Source: Chitinophagales bacterium (GTDB lineage: Bacteria; Bacteroidota; Bacteroidia; Chitinophagales; JADIYW01). Taken from it: DNA of 64,000 bases. Below, one piece after another: positions 8,801 to 18,476 of the stretch (the first letter of the stretch is position 1; every line of letters begins with the position of its first letter). Below the pieces are notes generated by a model. It worked only from the letters and a program-made list of their open reading frames with translations, was not told the origin of the DNA and did no database searches. The stretch lies in assembly GCA_023957215.1 (NCBI GenBank), contig JAMLHH010000005.1:58671-122670 (forward strand), written 5' to 3'. A program made the translations under genes and the position numbers.

Positions 8801-11779
8801 TTAATAAATTCTTTTCGTCCAGTCTTTTCTGATATTTTGTGAAATCTTCAATTTGCTGATATCTAAGCTAAAACTGATACGTTGACCAAATTTAGGTAAA
8901 TTTGATTTATAAAAACTCCTAAAATTTTCCGACATCAATAACGGGAAGTAAATTTCTACAGCTTCATTGAAGAGAGAGAAGTTGAAACCTGCGTCGTAAC
9001 TAAATTGTTTGACAGGTAAAATATCTTCCAACTGTATTACATTGTCTATATGATAACCCATATCTACAAATAACTGTATGGGCAACCATTTGACAGGCGC
9101 ATCTATTTTGAAATTGAAAGCGATGAGTCCGTTGACCGTTTTTCCTTCCATTGGTGATTGCTGTGCGGTCAAAACTTTGAAATTCCCTTCGTTCATCATC
9201 ATTTGTCTGGAAGCAAACTTTTGATTTTCACTTCTGCCAAAATAGTATGAATCGTATAAGTAATCATTAGCACCATTGATTCCACTCATATTGAAACCTA
9301 CTACGGCATTCCGCCTGAAACTAATATCTTTGTTTTTATAATAAAATGCGCCTGCAAAAAGTCTTAAATGCACAAAAGCTCCTTTTTGAGTATATCTGAT
9401 TTTTTGTTTGACTTCTAAGGATTGTCTCATATAGTCTTTGTCAAATCTGATGACAGTTTGTAAAAAAGTAGGGTAGAGGGCATGATCGTTTTCCAACGAG
9501 TACCAAAGTTCATTGGTGTTATATGAATTTTTTATTTTTGAAAAGGAGACTTCATTGCTGACGCTATCTCTGAATCCTTGGTAAGTATCATCCCAGATTT
9601 GTACGTTTCTATAACCGATTCTATGTGTGATACTTTTGATTTGTTGCAACTTTTTAAAAGAGGCTTCTATATGTGGCTGTAACTTGATATACTTTTGTAA
9701 TATAGGCTTGTCATTGTCAGTGAAGGATTTTGAGTGTAATCCCAGTTCAATCTCAATAGGTTTTTGAGACTTGGGTAAAATGTGATAAGTCACATTTCCT
9801 ATCCAATTAAATTGTTTTGACTTGAAAGCGTACATTGGAATCAGATCATATTCAAAGTTTTTAACCGGAAAGACATGGTTGTATGCTGCCATCCCGAGCA
9901 TAAAGCCATCATACTTATTACCTGCAAGTACAGGTGAAAGAAAGAGCTGGTTTTTGGTAGGGTTTTCTAATGCACCGAATGCTCTTATCTGTATAGACTT
10001 CCAACTGTGAATACCATTAATTTTTGCAAAGTTATTTCTTTTATTTCTTTCGGGAAGGAGGTAATCATTGTCCACAAAAACTGCATCTGCCAGACTGTCT
10101 TTCGGGAAATGTACGGTGGTTTTATGATCAAATACATCTGCTTGTACCGTGTTTAAGACGTTTTTGTTTTTATCCAACAGAGCCACATGTACCGGTGTTC
10201 TTAATTTGCTTTTGTTTTTTATGGTGACTTGTATTTCTTTGTCTGTCTGATAGACTTTTTCGATCGTCATGTCTATCAGTTGGTTGCTTTTGAGTATCCC
10301 GTTAAAAAACCATGTTACATCTTTATGTGCTTTTTGTATAAAATGATTTTTTAAATCATCGATTGTAATATGTTGAAACTGATACTTTTCATAAAAAGAC
10401 TGTATGATTTCATCAAACTGCTTTCTTCCCAAATAGCTTTCTAAGTTTTGAATATCTTTTGTACCTTTCAGATACATCATCAAACCATAATTGAGTGAAG
10501 AATAGCTTTCGGAAGGAAGATCAAGTGCTTGTTGCCGGTTGAGCCGGTATTGATGAAGCAACATCTGATTTCCTAAAGTTTTTTCGACAGATTCTTTAAA
10601 TCCTAAATAATGGCTGACTCTGATAGAGTTGCTTTTGTTTATCAACCATGAATCGTAATTAAAAGCCTCCATCACCCTGTCTTCATAATAGGAAGTGAGG
10701 CTTTCATCCAAGAAAGGCTGTTCTCTTTCATTATTGGCCAAAATTCCGTACCACCAATTATGTACAACCTCGTGAATGACGGATTCGGCAAGTTGGGTCG
10801 AATTTTTTATCAATGTAATGGTCGGGTATTCCATTCCTATTTCAACACCATCTTTTGTTTCTACCACTGTACAAACGTCATAAGGATACTCGCCCACATG
10901 TTCCGACATGAATAAGACAGCGTTTTTGGCATACTGTAAAATGGGAGTGGAAATATTATTGCTGAGTGTATAAGCTTGTATTGTTACAATTTTTCCGGAA
11001 GATAATTGTATATTTTCAGTATTGATATTGAAATCTTTAGCTGCGAACCAAGCAAAATCATGTATGTTATCTTGGATGATATTGTAGGTGTGTTCAGTCT
11101 GTGTGGTGTCTATTTTTTGAAATTTATGAGAAGTTGCCGCTAATTTATATTCTGTGGGAAGTGTGATAGTTATATCGTATTTTGCAAAATCACTGTAAAA
11201 TTCTCCTTGCTCCAAGTAAGACATGTTGTTCCAAATGCCGTTTTCATAAACTGCAAATTTGGGGTACCATTGTGTGAAAGCGAAAAAATTTTCTCCATAA
11301 CCTGCACGAGAAACGAGGTGGGGTAATTTTACTTTAAAGTCGGTTTGTAAGGTAATGGATTGTTGGGGTAGAAGTGGTCGGTTTAAAACTACAATACCCA
11401 TATCGGGTCGGTTTTCTGATTGTATAAAAGTCAAAGGTTGCTGGTCTGCGGTAAATTCTAATCCGCGGATGGCTCCGAAAGTATGATCATATTTAAAATC
11501 AAGTTGTTTTAAAGCTATCATTTGTTTGGCAAATGGTGTATAGTGATCTCGATACGCATTGGGCCAAAGATGTATCCATAGTTCTTGCAGCGTATCTACG
11601 GAATTGTTGGTGAATTTCATTTGGATATGCCCGGCAATCGCTTTCTCATTTGGAAATAACTTAGCCTCTATGATATAGTTATTTTTTGCATTTAAGGTAG
11701 ATGAAAGGTGTAAAAATAGGATAAGCGATAAAGAATACTTGATCAAAAAAGATAGAGTGTTGATAAAGTTTTGTTTCAT
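8801..11779 (-). CDS. Secreted M1-family zinc metallopeptidase with long C-terminal extension
   Basis: An M1 (aminopeptidase N/leukotriene hydrolase type) enzyme. The frame is open from 11824, but I prefer the ATG at 11779 because it puts a proper signal peptide (MKQNFIN, hydrophobic core, LNAKN) at the N-terminus. The zinc site HEVVHNWWYG (His336, Glu337 and His340 from this start) and the third ligand Glu359 in LDES are intact. After the catalytic part (to about residue 560) there are some 400 further residues rich in alternating aromatic strands, as in an outer-membrane or surface beta-structure; this is longer than classical M1 enzymes and is probably how it is anchored (inference). Confidence 0.8.
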   Translation of the reverse strand: MKQNFINTLSFLIKYSLSLILFLHLSSTLNAKNNYIIEAKLFPNEKAIAGHIQMKFTNNSVDTLQELWIHLWPNAYRDHYTPFAKQMIALKQLDFKYDHTFGAIRGLEFTADQQPLTFIQSENRPDMGIVVLNRPLLPQQSITLQTDFKVKLPHLVSRAGYGENFFAFTQWYPKFAVYENGIWNNMSYLEQGEFYSDFAKYDITITLPTEYKLAATSHKFQKIDTTQTEHTYNIIQDNIHDFAWFAAKDFNINTENIQLSSGKIVTIQAYTLSNNISTPILQYAKNAVLFMSEHVGEYPYDVCTVVETKDGVEIGMEYPTITLIKNSTQLAESVIHEVVHNWWYGILANNEREQPFLDESLTSYYEDRVMEAFNYDSWLINKSNSIRVSHYLGFKESVEKTLGNQMLLHQYRLNRQQALDLPSESYSSLNYGLMMYLKGTKDIQNLESYLGRKQFDEIIQSFYEKYQFQHITIDDLKNHFIQKAHKDVTWFFNGILKSNQLIDMTIEKVYQTDKEIQVTIKNKSKLRTPVHVALLDKNKNVLNTVQADVFDHKTTVHFPKDSLADAVFVDNDYLLPERNKRNNFAKINGIHSWKSIQIRAFGALENPTKNQLFLSPVLAGNKYDGFMLGMAAYNHVFPVKNFEYDLIPMYAFKSKQFNWIGNVTYHILPKSQKPIEIELGLHSKSFTDNDKPILQKYIKLQPHIEASFKKLQQIKSITHRIGYRNVQIWDDTYQGFRDSVSNEVSFSKIKNSYNTNELWYSLENDHALYPTFLQTVIRFDKDYMRQSLEVKQKIRYTQKGAFVHLRLFAGAFYYKNKDISFRRNAVVGFNMSGINGANDYLYDSYYFGRSENQKFASRQMMMNEGNFKVLTAQQSPMEGKTVNGLIAFNFKIDAPVKWLPIQLFVDMGYHIDNVIQLEDILPVKQFSYDAGFNFSLFNEAVEIYFPLLMSENFRSFYKSNLPKFGQRISFSLDISKLKISQNIRKDWTKRIY

Positions 11780-11856
11780 GTGTAAAAAAGGTTTAATTCG
11801 ACTACCTGATGAAAAACTTGTCAATATAAGTATTAACTTTGTAAAAGGAGGTATAG

Positions 11857-13260
11857 ATGGATTCGTATGAATATGAAAAAGAGCATGAGAAATATATTGA
11901 CAGTATAGTTGAAAAATATGAAAATTCAGTCAAAGATAATGTTTCTGTGTTTTTTGATACCGAAGATTTTGAAGCGCTAATTAATTTTTATCAATCGGCA
12001 AGAGATTATACTACCGCCTTGTCTGTTGTCAATCAAGCATTAAATCAATATCCTTTTTCTACCTCACTGATGATCAATAAGGCAATGGTCTTGGCGGATG
12101 TAAAAAGATTTGCAGAAGCAATACGTCTCTTGGATAAAATATTGTTGATAGACAGTAATGACATAGAAATCTATATTGCCAAAGCCGACATCCTTTCATT
12201 TCAAGGAAAATATATGTCAGCGGTCAAAATATTAGAAGATAGAATACCTTTTCTAAGCAATAAAGAAGATATTGTTTTTGTCTATTTACAAATGGCGGAT
12301 TGCTATGAAGACGGATTAAAGTATGATAAAGTGTTTGAATGCCTGACTAAAAGCTTAGAGATAGATCCCAATAATGAAGAAGCTTTAGGAAGAATCAATT
12401 ATTGTGTAAAAATCACCGGTGAGTACGAAAAGAGCAAAAAATTTCATGAAGAATATACCGATAAAAATCCCTATTCGATTTTTGCATGGTGTAATCTGTC
12501 TTCGGCTTATGCCGGTTTAGAACAATACGATGAAGCCATTGATGCCTTAAAAAATGCGCTGGCAATTGATGATACCATTGACTTTATACATCACGATTTA
12601 GTGGATTTATACCTTTCTAATAACCAGCCGGAAGACGCTTTGGAAGCTGTCAACGAGTATGAAGAATTATTTGGTTACGATGAGTTTTCCTTTATTCTCT
12701 ATGCAGAATGTTACAGGTCGATGGACAATCTCCGCATGGCAAAATATTATTACAAGCGAGCTTTGAATCTCAATTCCAATATGTCAAGTATCTATTACGA
12801 ATTGGGAATGATTTATGAAGAAGAAGGCGAATTGGGAATAAGTTTTGCCCATCTGCAAAAAGCCATAGAATTAGACGAGTTAAACTGTGATTATTTAATT
12901 GATGCTGCTAAGATTGCTCAAGAATTAGATAAAAATGAGAAAGCTTTGGAGTTTTTAGATAATGCGTTCTCAATTGATAAAACACGATTTGAGATTTATC
13001 TCATTCAAGCCCAATCTTATCTCAATCTCAATGATGCCGATAATGCAATAGAAGCATTGGAAAACGGCATGGCTCTTTCTGCCAATAAAGATGAACTTCA
13101 ATTTGCCCATATTGCCATCACCTATTTTCTCGGATTCGAGAAAGAAGCTATTCAGCAACTCTGTTTGCTCTTAGCTGAAATACCTGAAAAAGCAAGTGAA
13201 TTATTAGAAATTTTACCGGAATTAAAAAACCATCCAGATATTATTCATTTGTTGGGTTAA
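11857..13260 (+). CDS. Tetratricopeptide-repeat protein
   Basis: A 467-residue cytoplasmic protein without signal peptide, made of about twelve degenerate TPR helix pairs from about residue 40 to the end (for example ALSVVNQALNQYPFS, AIDALKNALAIDD, AKYYYKRALNLNSN and ALEFLDNAFSIDK). Such repeats form a superhelix for protein-protein contacts; no catalytic domain is fused. It is divergent from the M1 gene, and its start lies 77 bp from the M1 start, so the two promoters share this gap. Partner unknown. Confidence 0.85.
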   Translation: MDSYEYEKEHEKYIDSIVEKYENSVKDNVSVFFDTEDFEALINFYQSARDYTTALSVVNQALNQYPFSTSLMINKAMVLADVKRFAEAIRLLDKILLIDSNDIEIYIAKADILSFQGKYMSAVKILEDRIPFLSNKEDIVFVYLQMADCYEDGLKYDKVFECLTKSLEIDPNNEEALGRINYCVKITGEYEKSKKFHEEYTDKNPYSIFAWCNLSSAYAGLEQYDEAIDALKNALAIDDTIDFIHHDLVDLYLSNNQPEDALEAVNEYEELFGYDEFSFILYAECYRSMDNLRMAKYYYKRALNLNSNMSSIYYELGMIYEEEGELGISFAHLQKAIELDELNCDYLIDAAKIAQELDKNEKALEFLDNAFSIDKTRFEIYLIQAQSYLNLNDADNAIEALENGMALSANKDELQFAHIAITYFLGFEKEAIQQLCLLLAEIPEKASELLEILPELKNHPDIIHLLG

Positions 13261-13275
13261 TAAAAGTAGAAATAA

Positions 13276-13307
13276 TTTGTAAGTTATAAAAATATAACCT
13301 ACCTTCG
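13276..13307 (+). promoter_or_regulatory. Candidate promoter of the DUF4160/DUF2442 pair
   Basis: TTTG at 13276-13279, a 20-base spacer and TACCTTCG at 13300-13307, which matches TAnnTTTG at all but one fixed position. It lies 18 bp upstream of the DUF4160 start. Confidence 0.4.
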
Positions 13308-13325
13308 TGGGGTATAATATTATTT

Positions 13326-13559
13326 ATGCCTACTGTATTTAATTTCTTAGGTTTTAGGTTTTACTTTTTTTCTAATGACCATGAGCCTATACATATACAC
13401 ATCAGCAAAGGAGGAGCAGAGGCAAAGTATGATATTTTACCGAAGTTGAGACTGATTAGAAATGAGGGCTTTAAAAAGGGTGAATTGAAGATGATAGAAG
13501 CCATCATAGAAGAAAACGAAGAGATTATCATTGAAAGATGGGAGTTATTTTTTAACTGA
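13326..13559 (+). CDS. DUF4160 protein (possible toxin-antitoxin partner)
   Basis: A 77-residue protein that fits the DUF4160 family: FYFFSNDHEPIHIHI near the N-terminus (the conserved DH.P.H.H motif), then a Lys-rich middle and a C-terminal helix with many Glu. It is followed 12 bp later by a DUF2442 protein. DUF4160-DUF2442 pairs recur next to each other in many bacteria and have been proposed as toxin-antitoxin-like modules; activity here is untested. Confidence 0.8.
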   Translation: MPTVFNFLGFRFYFFSNDHEPIHIHISKGGAEAKYDILPKLRLIRNEGFKKGELKMIEAIIEENEEIIIERWELFFN

Positions 13560-13571
13560 AAATGTATCGAG

Positions 13572-14033
13572 ATGGAATTGACACAAAAGGACATAAAAGA
13601 GATAGTATTGCATGATGATTGCATTCAGATTACCACACAAGATGGTGATATCGGTAAAGAGTATTTTGCGGATTATCCAAGATTAAAAAATGCCGGAGAG
13701 CAAGCAAGAAAAGATTATACTGTCTCTAATTTTGGCTTGCATTGGGAAGATTTGGATGAAGACTTGGGCTTTACGGGCTTTTTTAAGCCCAAAAGGCAAG
13801 ATTCGGAAATCGGCAGATTATTTTCGGAGTTAGAGGAAATCAATCTTTCATCTTTTGCCCGTAAAATGGGTATTGCGCAGCCTTTATTGGCTGATTATAT
13901 CAGTGGCAAAAAGAAACCGAGTGTCCGTCGTCGCAAGGAAATTATGATGGCATTACAAAATCTGGGCGAAAGATTGCTATCAGTCGCTGAGCCTGAAGCT
14001 CCTTACCTTTTGAAAGAGGATAAAGAGAAGTGA
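13572..14033 (+). CDS. DUF2442 protein with C-terminal helix-turn-helix
   Basis: A 153-residue protein. Residues 1-75 show the DUF2442 pattern (a short beta-rich domain ending in the YP.L..A line followed by NFGLHWEDLDEDL). Residues about 90-140 form an Xre-like helix-turn-helix: FARKMGIAQPLLADYISGKKKPSVRRRKE, in which the second helix would contact DNA. Together with the DUF4160 gene this looks like a regulator/antitoxin half of a two-gene unit that could repress its own promoter. It ends 6 bp before the convergent GH3 gene. Confidence 0.8.
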   Translation: MELTQKDIKEIVLHDDCIQITTQDGDIGKEYFADYPRLKNAGEQARKDYTVSNFGLHWEDLDEDLGFTGFFKPKRQDSEIGRLFSELEEINLSSFARKMGIAQPLLADYISGKKKPSVRRRKEIMMALQNLGERLLSVAEPEAPYLLKEDKEK

Positions 14034-14039
14034 TAGATT

Positions 14040-17012
14040 TTAGAATATAGAAGACGGACTTACTTTGCTACTGCTACTTTTTTTATTCAATATGTCGTAA
14101 ATCATCTTTTGTATTCGCGTGCGGTAATTCTCATGTATTAACTTTCTATTTTCTGGGTCGGGAAATGTCCTGTTAGACAAAAAGATGAAGATAATTTCAT
14201 TCTCGGGATCTGCCCAAGCGATTGTTCCGGTGAAGCCTGTATGTCCAAACGAACCTTCTGAAACACAACTACATGCAGAACCGTCAGTCCCGTTTAAATT
14301 AGGTTTGTCAAAAGCCATCGCTCTACGATTGTTGGCACTGACTTTTGTGGTAAATCTTTTGACAGTTTCGGCTTGAAGAAATTGTACTCCGCCATACTTC
14401 CCGCCATTTAAAAGCATCTGAAAGTATTTTGCCAAATCATTGCTATTGCTGAAAAATCCGGCGTGTCCGGCGACTCCGCCCATCATAGCGGCTCCTTGGT
14501 CATTGACGTAACCTTGTATTTTTTGGTGTCTGAAATAAGTATCTATTTCGGAAGGGGCAATATCATTTACACTGATTCCGTGCGCCAAAGGATTGTACAT
14601 GGTTTTATTTCCACCCAACTTTTTCCATACTAATGAATCTGTGACTTCTGCTAAGCTTTTACCATAGTTGTTTTCTATTATTTTTTTGAAGTAATAATAT
14701 CCCAAATCACTATATCTATATGTTTTACTTTGTAAGTCGGATTGTGCAATTTCCTGATAGATAGTGTCTAAATAGTGTTTATTCATATACATATTATCTG
14801 TCACTTTCAGGCTATAAATATCATCGGGTGTACTGTGATAAATCGAAGCTTTGGGCTGTTTGTTATCATCTAATGTATTTTTGTAAAAAGGAATCCATGC
14901 GGGCAGACCGGATTGATGAGCCAAAATATCTTTGATGATTAAATCTTTTTTGTTGCCCTTTAAATCAGATAAGTAATGGGAGAGTGGTTGGGTAACATCA
15001 AATTTTCCTTGTTCTGACATCATCATCAGTATAGGTGCAGTGGCAGTCACTTTTGTGATAGAAGCTATATCGTACAAATCTGTATTTTGGACAGCTCTCG
15101 TTTTGTCATAAGTCTGATAACCAAATGACTTTTGATAAATAATTGCCCCTTTGTACGAAATCAACATCTGTACACCCGGTGTCGCTTTACTCCGAATACT
15201 TTTGTCAATTAGCTTTTCTATCCCGTTAAACTCTTTATTCTCAATATTAAATTCTAAGGGATTGCTATATCTCAATCTGAGGCCGCCTTCTTTTGTGATA
15301 CCACTATTGACGGGATAAGTGCCGGCTCTGACAGGTAGTTTACCGCTGACTCCCATTGCTCCGAATATAATTTGGGAAGTGGCTGACTGGGTGATGGAGT
15401 CATCCACATTTGCTATCAGCACGGTATTCATTTTTGGTAATAAATTTAATGTATAAGGTATTCCGAAAAATACATTGATAACCTTTTTATTTTGATTGAT
15501 ATCTTTGATAAACTGAATAGAGTTTTGTGTCAACCCATGATTGTTTTTTGCAAATCGTGAAAGATCAAAATGGGCACTAATGATTAGATCGAAATCTTTT
15601 AAGCGATTGACTAACCGGTTAAATTCGTTTGATGAGGCATTTTTAGAGATATAAAAATGGGTAATGTCAGCATAGTTATTGAGTATATGTGTCAATTCAT
15701 TGTTTGAATCACTACTGATGTGAACTGCTGCAATTTTCGTTTGACTTAAATCACCTATCGGTATTAAGTTTTGTGAATCAGACACCAAGGTCATAGAAGC
15801 ATTGAGCAACTTTTCTTTTAGATACTTTGCATAATCGATATTGATGCGTTTATCAATATTAACCGTGTCCAATACGGGTTTTTTATTGAGTCCTAACCAG
15901 TATTTCGCTAATAAGACCTTTCTCACTTTTTCATCTATTAATTCTTGGGAAATCCGACCGGAATGAATAGCTGCTAAAACACCGGCTATCGCTTTTGGTA
16001 CACTTTCCGAAAAAAGTAAGATATCATTTCCTGCCAAGAGTGCTCTGACTTCGGCTTCGCCGGAAGAAAAGTACTTTGTAATACCTTTCATGTTGAGTGC
16101 ATCCGTAAAAATCAATCCTTTATAGCCCATTTCTTTTCTCAATATACTATCTACTATTTTGGGTGAAAGTGTGGCCGGCAGATTAGGTGTATCGTCTATG
16201 GCCGGAACATGTAAATGTGAAATCATCACTGAGCCAACGCCCGTTTTGGTCAAAACCTTATATGGGGCAAACTCTACCGAATCTAATCTGGCTTTAGAAT
16301 GTTTGATGACCGGTAAATCGTAATGAGAGTCCACATCTGTATCACCATGACCGGGAAAATGTTTAATACTGGCTAAAATACCGCCGTCTTGTAAGCCCTT
16401 GATATACATATTGCTCTTTCTGATGATATTATCTATATTTTCCCCAAAAGCTCTGTCATTGATAACGGGATTGTTGGGGTTGATATTCACATCTACGACC
16501 GGTGCAAAATTGAAATGTATACCGAGTATCTTCATTTGTCTGGCAAATTCTCTACCCATTTCATATATCAACAAATCGTTTTGAATAGCACCCAAGACCA
16601 TTTGACGAGGATAATCTATCGTATTTTTTAATCGCATAGCCAAACCCCATTCCCCATCAAAGCCTATCATCAAAGGTAATTGTGATGCAGATTGAAATCT
16701 ATTAATTAGCCTGGCATGATCAATGGGTATTCCCTGCATCATAATCAGGCCTCCGATTTTGTACTTTTTGATGAAGTTCTCTATTTGTTTGGCATGTTCT
16801 TCTCCTTGATTAGAATATGCAGAAATCATAAAAAGCTGTGCTATTTTTTCCTCCGGACTCAATACTGTCATCAGAGAATCCACCCAGTGCTGACCTTGAC
16901 TATCTACATTTAAGTAGGGAGGCAAAATTTGTGCTTCACTCACATTTGAAGGAGTAGAGGCTATAAAAGGAAGTAGTAATAAAGTAAGAATAAAAGGAGT
17001 AAACCGTATCAT
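14040..17012 (-). CDS. GH3 beta-N-acetylglucosaminidase fused to a beta-lactamase-like serine hydrolase
   Basis: A 990-residue exported bifunctional protein. After a signal peptide (about residues 1-19) comes a GH3 domain with the NagZ-type signature KHFPGHGDT at 217-225 and the catalytic Asp304 in FTDALNMKG; this class removes beta-linked N-acetylglucosamine from peptidoglycan fragments. From about residue 600 on there is a class C beta-lactamase/esterase domain with SITK (S-x-x-K nucleophile), YSDLGYY (the Y-x-N position reads YSD) and HTGFTG (KTG-like). Such fusions are known in Bacteroidota and are thought to work in cell-wall recycling. It lies 51 bp downstream of the YKSEA-repeat gene on the same strand. 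Confidence 0.88.
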   Translation of the reverse strand: MIRFTPFILTLLLLPFIASTPSNVSEAQILPPYLNVDSQGQHWVDSLMTVLSPEEKIAQLFMISAYSNQGEEHAKQIENFIKKYKIGGLIMMQGIPIDHARLINRFQSASQLPLMIGFDGEWGLAMRLKNTIDYPRQMVLGAIQNDLLIYEMGREFARQMKILGIHFNFAPVVDVNINPNNPVINDRAFGENIDNIIRKSNMYIKGLQDGGILASIKHFPGHGDTDVDSHYDLPVIKHSKARLDSVEFAPYKVLTKTGVGSVMISHLHVPAIDDTPNLPATLSPKIVDSILRKEMGYKGLIFTDALNMKGITKYFSSGEAEVRALLAGNDILLFSESVPKAIAGVLAAIHSGRISQELIDEKVRKVLLAKYWLGLNKKPVLDTVNIDKRINIDYAKYLKEKLLNASMTLVSDSQNLIPIGDLSQTKIAAVHISSDSNNELTHILNNYADITHFYISKNASSNEFNRLVNRLKDFDLIISAHFDLSRFAKNNHGLTQNSIQFIKDINQNKKVINVFFGIPYTLNLLPKMNTVLIANVDDSITQSATSQIIFGAMGVSGKLPVRAGTYPVNSGITKEGGLRLRYSNPLEFNIENKEFNGIEKLIDKSIRSKATPGVQMLISYKGAIIYQKSFGYQTYDKTRAVQNTDLYDIASITKVTATAPILMMMSEQGKFDVTQPLSHYLSDLKGNKKDLIIKDILAHQSGLPAWIPFYKNTLDDNKQPKASIYHSTPDDIYSLKVTDNMYMNKHYLDTIYQEIAQSDLQSKTYRYSDLGYYYFKKIIENNYGKSLAEVTDSLVWKKLGGNKTMYNPLAHGISVNDIAPSEIDTYFRHQKIQGYVNDQGAAMMGGVAGHAGFFSNSNDLAKYFQMLLNGGKYGGVQFLQAETVKRFTTKVSANNRRAMAFDKPNLNGTDGSACSCVSEGSFGHTGFTGTIAWADPENEIIFIFLSNRTFPDPENRKLIHENYRTRIQKMIYDILNKKSSSSKVSPSSIF

Positions 17013-17063
17013 ATTATCAACAAAACAAAATTTATACCTGAAAAAAAGAAAAGCGAAAACGAA

Positions 17064-17378
17064 TTAATAGTGACCGGCTTCACTTTTATAGGAAGTGTAA
17101 TATATGATTAAATTTGCTTCGCTTTTATATTTTGTATAAAAAATTTTCATACCTGCTTCGCTTTTATATGTTGTCATATACCAAATATTTTCTTTTTCCC
17201 GTGCTTCGCTTTTATACTGCGTTTTATAGATGATTTTATTCGCCTCGGACTTGTATTGTGTGATATATACTATCTTGTCAGCTTCCGATTTGTAAGGAGT
17301 CTTATAAACGATTTCTGCTTCAATGAAATTTATACCCAGCAAAATCATCAAAATGATTACAAATATTCTCATTGACAT
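17064..17378 (-). CDS. Small exported YKSEA-repeat protein (DUF6150 / 7_1-knot-like)
   Basis: A 104-residue protein with a signal peptide (residues 1-21) and then a strikingly regular array: YKSEA occurs at residues 29, 42, 55, 71, 84 and 97, that is at spacings of 13, 13, 16, 13, 13. Each unit reads roughly I-x-Y-x-T-x-YKSEA, a short beta strand followed by a turn. The pattern fits the family I know as DUF6150, for which a tightly knotted (7_1) fold has been reported; that assignment is from memory of the family pattern. No catalytic residues are evident. It precedes the GH3 fusion gene. Confidence 0.7.
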   Translation of the reverse strand: MSMRIFVIILMILLGINFIEAEIVYKTPYKSEADKIVYITQYKSEANKIIYKTQYKSEAREKENIWYMTTYKSEAGMKIFYTKYKSEANLIIYYTSYKSEAGHY

Positions 17379-17525
17379 ACTTTTTATATTTGATTAAAAC
17401 TAATGTATTGTCAATTTAAAAAGAAATGCTTTTCAGAGTTTAAGCTTTTTTAATTGTGTCTATAAAAATTCAAAATCTTACTCTCCAAGTTAAAATATGT
17501 GAGGATTTCTTACATTTGTTTACTT

Positions 17526-18095
17526 ATGATACACAAAGAAGGTTTGATTTTGGGTTCCGGTTCACCCCGCAGAAAAGAGATTTTGGAATTGGCAGAGATT
17601 GAGTTTGAAGTGCTGGTGTCTAATGTCGATGAATCTTTTTCAGCAGAGACTCCCATTAGAAATGTTGCTGAACAGTTAGCTGTCAGAAAAGCAAAAGCGA
17701 TACAGACGCAATTTAAGATTGTTGATAGACCGATTTTGGCTGCTGACACGACAGTGATTGTTGAAAATGAAATACTTAATAAAGCAGAAAGCAAGTGGGA
17801 AGCCATACGGATGATACAAAAACTTTCTAATAGGACTCACGAGGTCATCACAGGAGTTTGTTGTCTAAAAGACGATATCTTAATTTCTTTCAAAGATATC
17901 ACCCGAGTGACTTTTACCGAAATTCCACAATTTTATATCGAGTATTACGTGGACACATTCCAGCCTTTTGACAAAGCCGGTGCCTATGCCATCCAAGAAT
18001 GGTTAGGTGTGCGATACGTCAGCAAAATCGAAGGCTCTTATTACAATGTAATGGGACTCCCACTTCCAAAAATCATTCAAGAGTTAGGTTGGTGA
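17526..18095 (+). CDS. maf: Maf-family nucleotide pyrophosphatase
   Basis: A 190-residue Maf-like protein, a house-cleaning pyrophosphatase for (d)NTPs such as dTTP/UTP. The family opening LGSGSPRRKEIL is at the N-terminus, followed by ADTTVIVENEILNKA (catalytic Asp region) and FDKAGAYAIQEWLG. The frame is open from a GTG at 17499, but the ATG at 17526 places GLILGSGSPRR at the usual distance from the start. A TACATTTG box at 17511-17518 ends 7 bp before this ATG, so the message may be leaderless or nearly so. Confidence 0.9.
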   Translation: MIHKEGLILGSGSPRRKEILELAEIEFEVLVSNVDESFSAETPIRNVAEQLAVRKAKAIQTQFKIVDRPILAADTTVIVENEILNKAESKWEAIRMIQKLSNRTHEVITGVCCLKDDILISFKDITRVTFTEIPQFYIEYYVDTFQPFDKAGAYAIQEWLGVRYVSKIEGSYYNVMGLPLPKIIQELGW

Positions 18096-18116
18096 TTGGG
18101 GCGTGTCCTTAATTTA

Positions 18117-18329
18117 ATGATTATGAAAAAGAACAGCATTTTATATTTATTTATTATTGCAATTATAACTGCTTGTGGTACTATTATTGATCCACCGATA
18201 GTAAAATATGACAAAGATTCAATTAAGTATAGAATTATTTCTGACAATGATAGTTCTGAATATTTAAAATCAATAATTATTTCAGAAGTTAGCTATCACC
18301 TAAATTCCGCACGACTAATTTTTGGTTAG
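18117..18329 (+). pseudogene. Lipoprotein gene truncated by an IS element
   Basis: The start (ATG at 18117 or 18123) encodes a lipoprotein signal peptide ending TAC with Cys about 18 residues in, followed by GTIIDPP. Only about 60 native residues remain: at 18298 the frame enters the inverted repeat of the decayed IS and stops at 18327-18329. No continuation is seen beyond the other end of the IS at 19832, so the 3' part has been lost. Confidence 0.65.
18298..18311 (+). repeat. IS terminal inverted repeat, left
   Basis: ACCTAAATTCCGCA, matched base for base by the complement at 19819-19832. Confidence 0.8.
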
Positions 18330-18476
18330 CTAGTTTATTTCGTAGGTTTTTACCCTGCGAGTAGGTTTGGTATATAGGCTTGAGCATCTAAAATCTAATT
18401 TTTGAACACAACTTCCCCTACCCAGTTCTGTCGATAAGCTAATCAGGGAGAGCTTTGTTGGAATTAAATCATTTGT

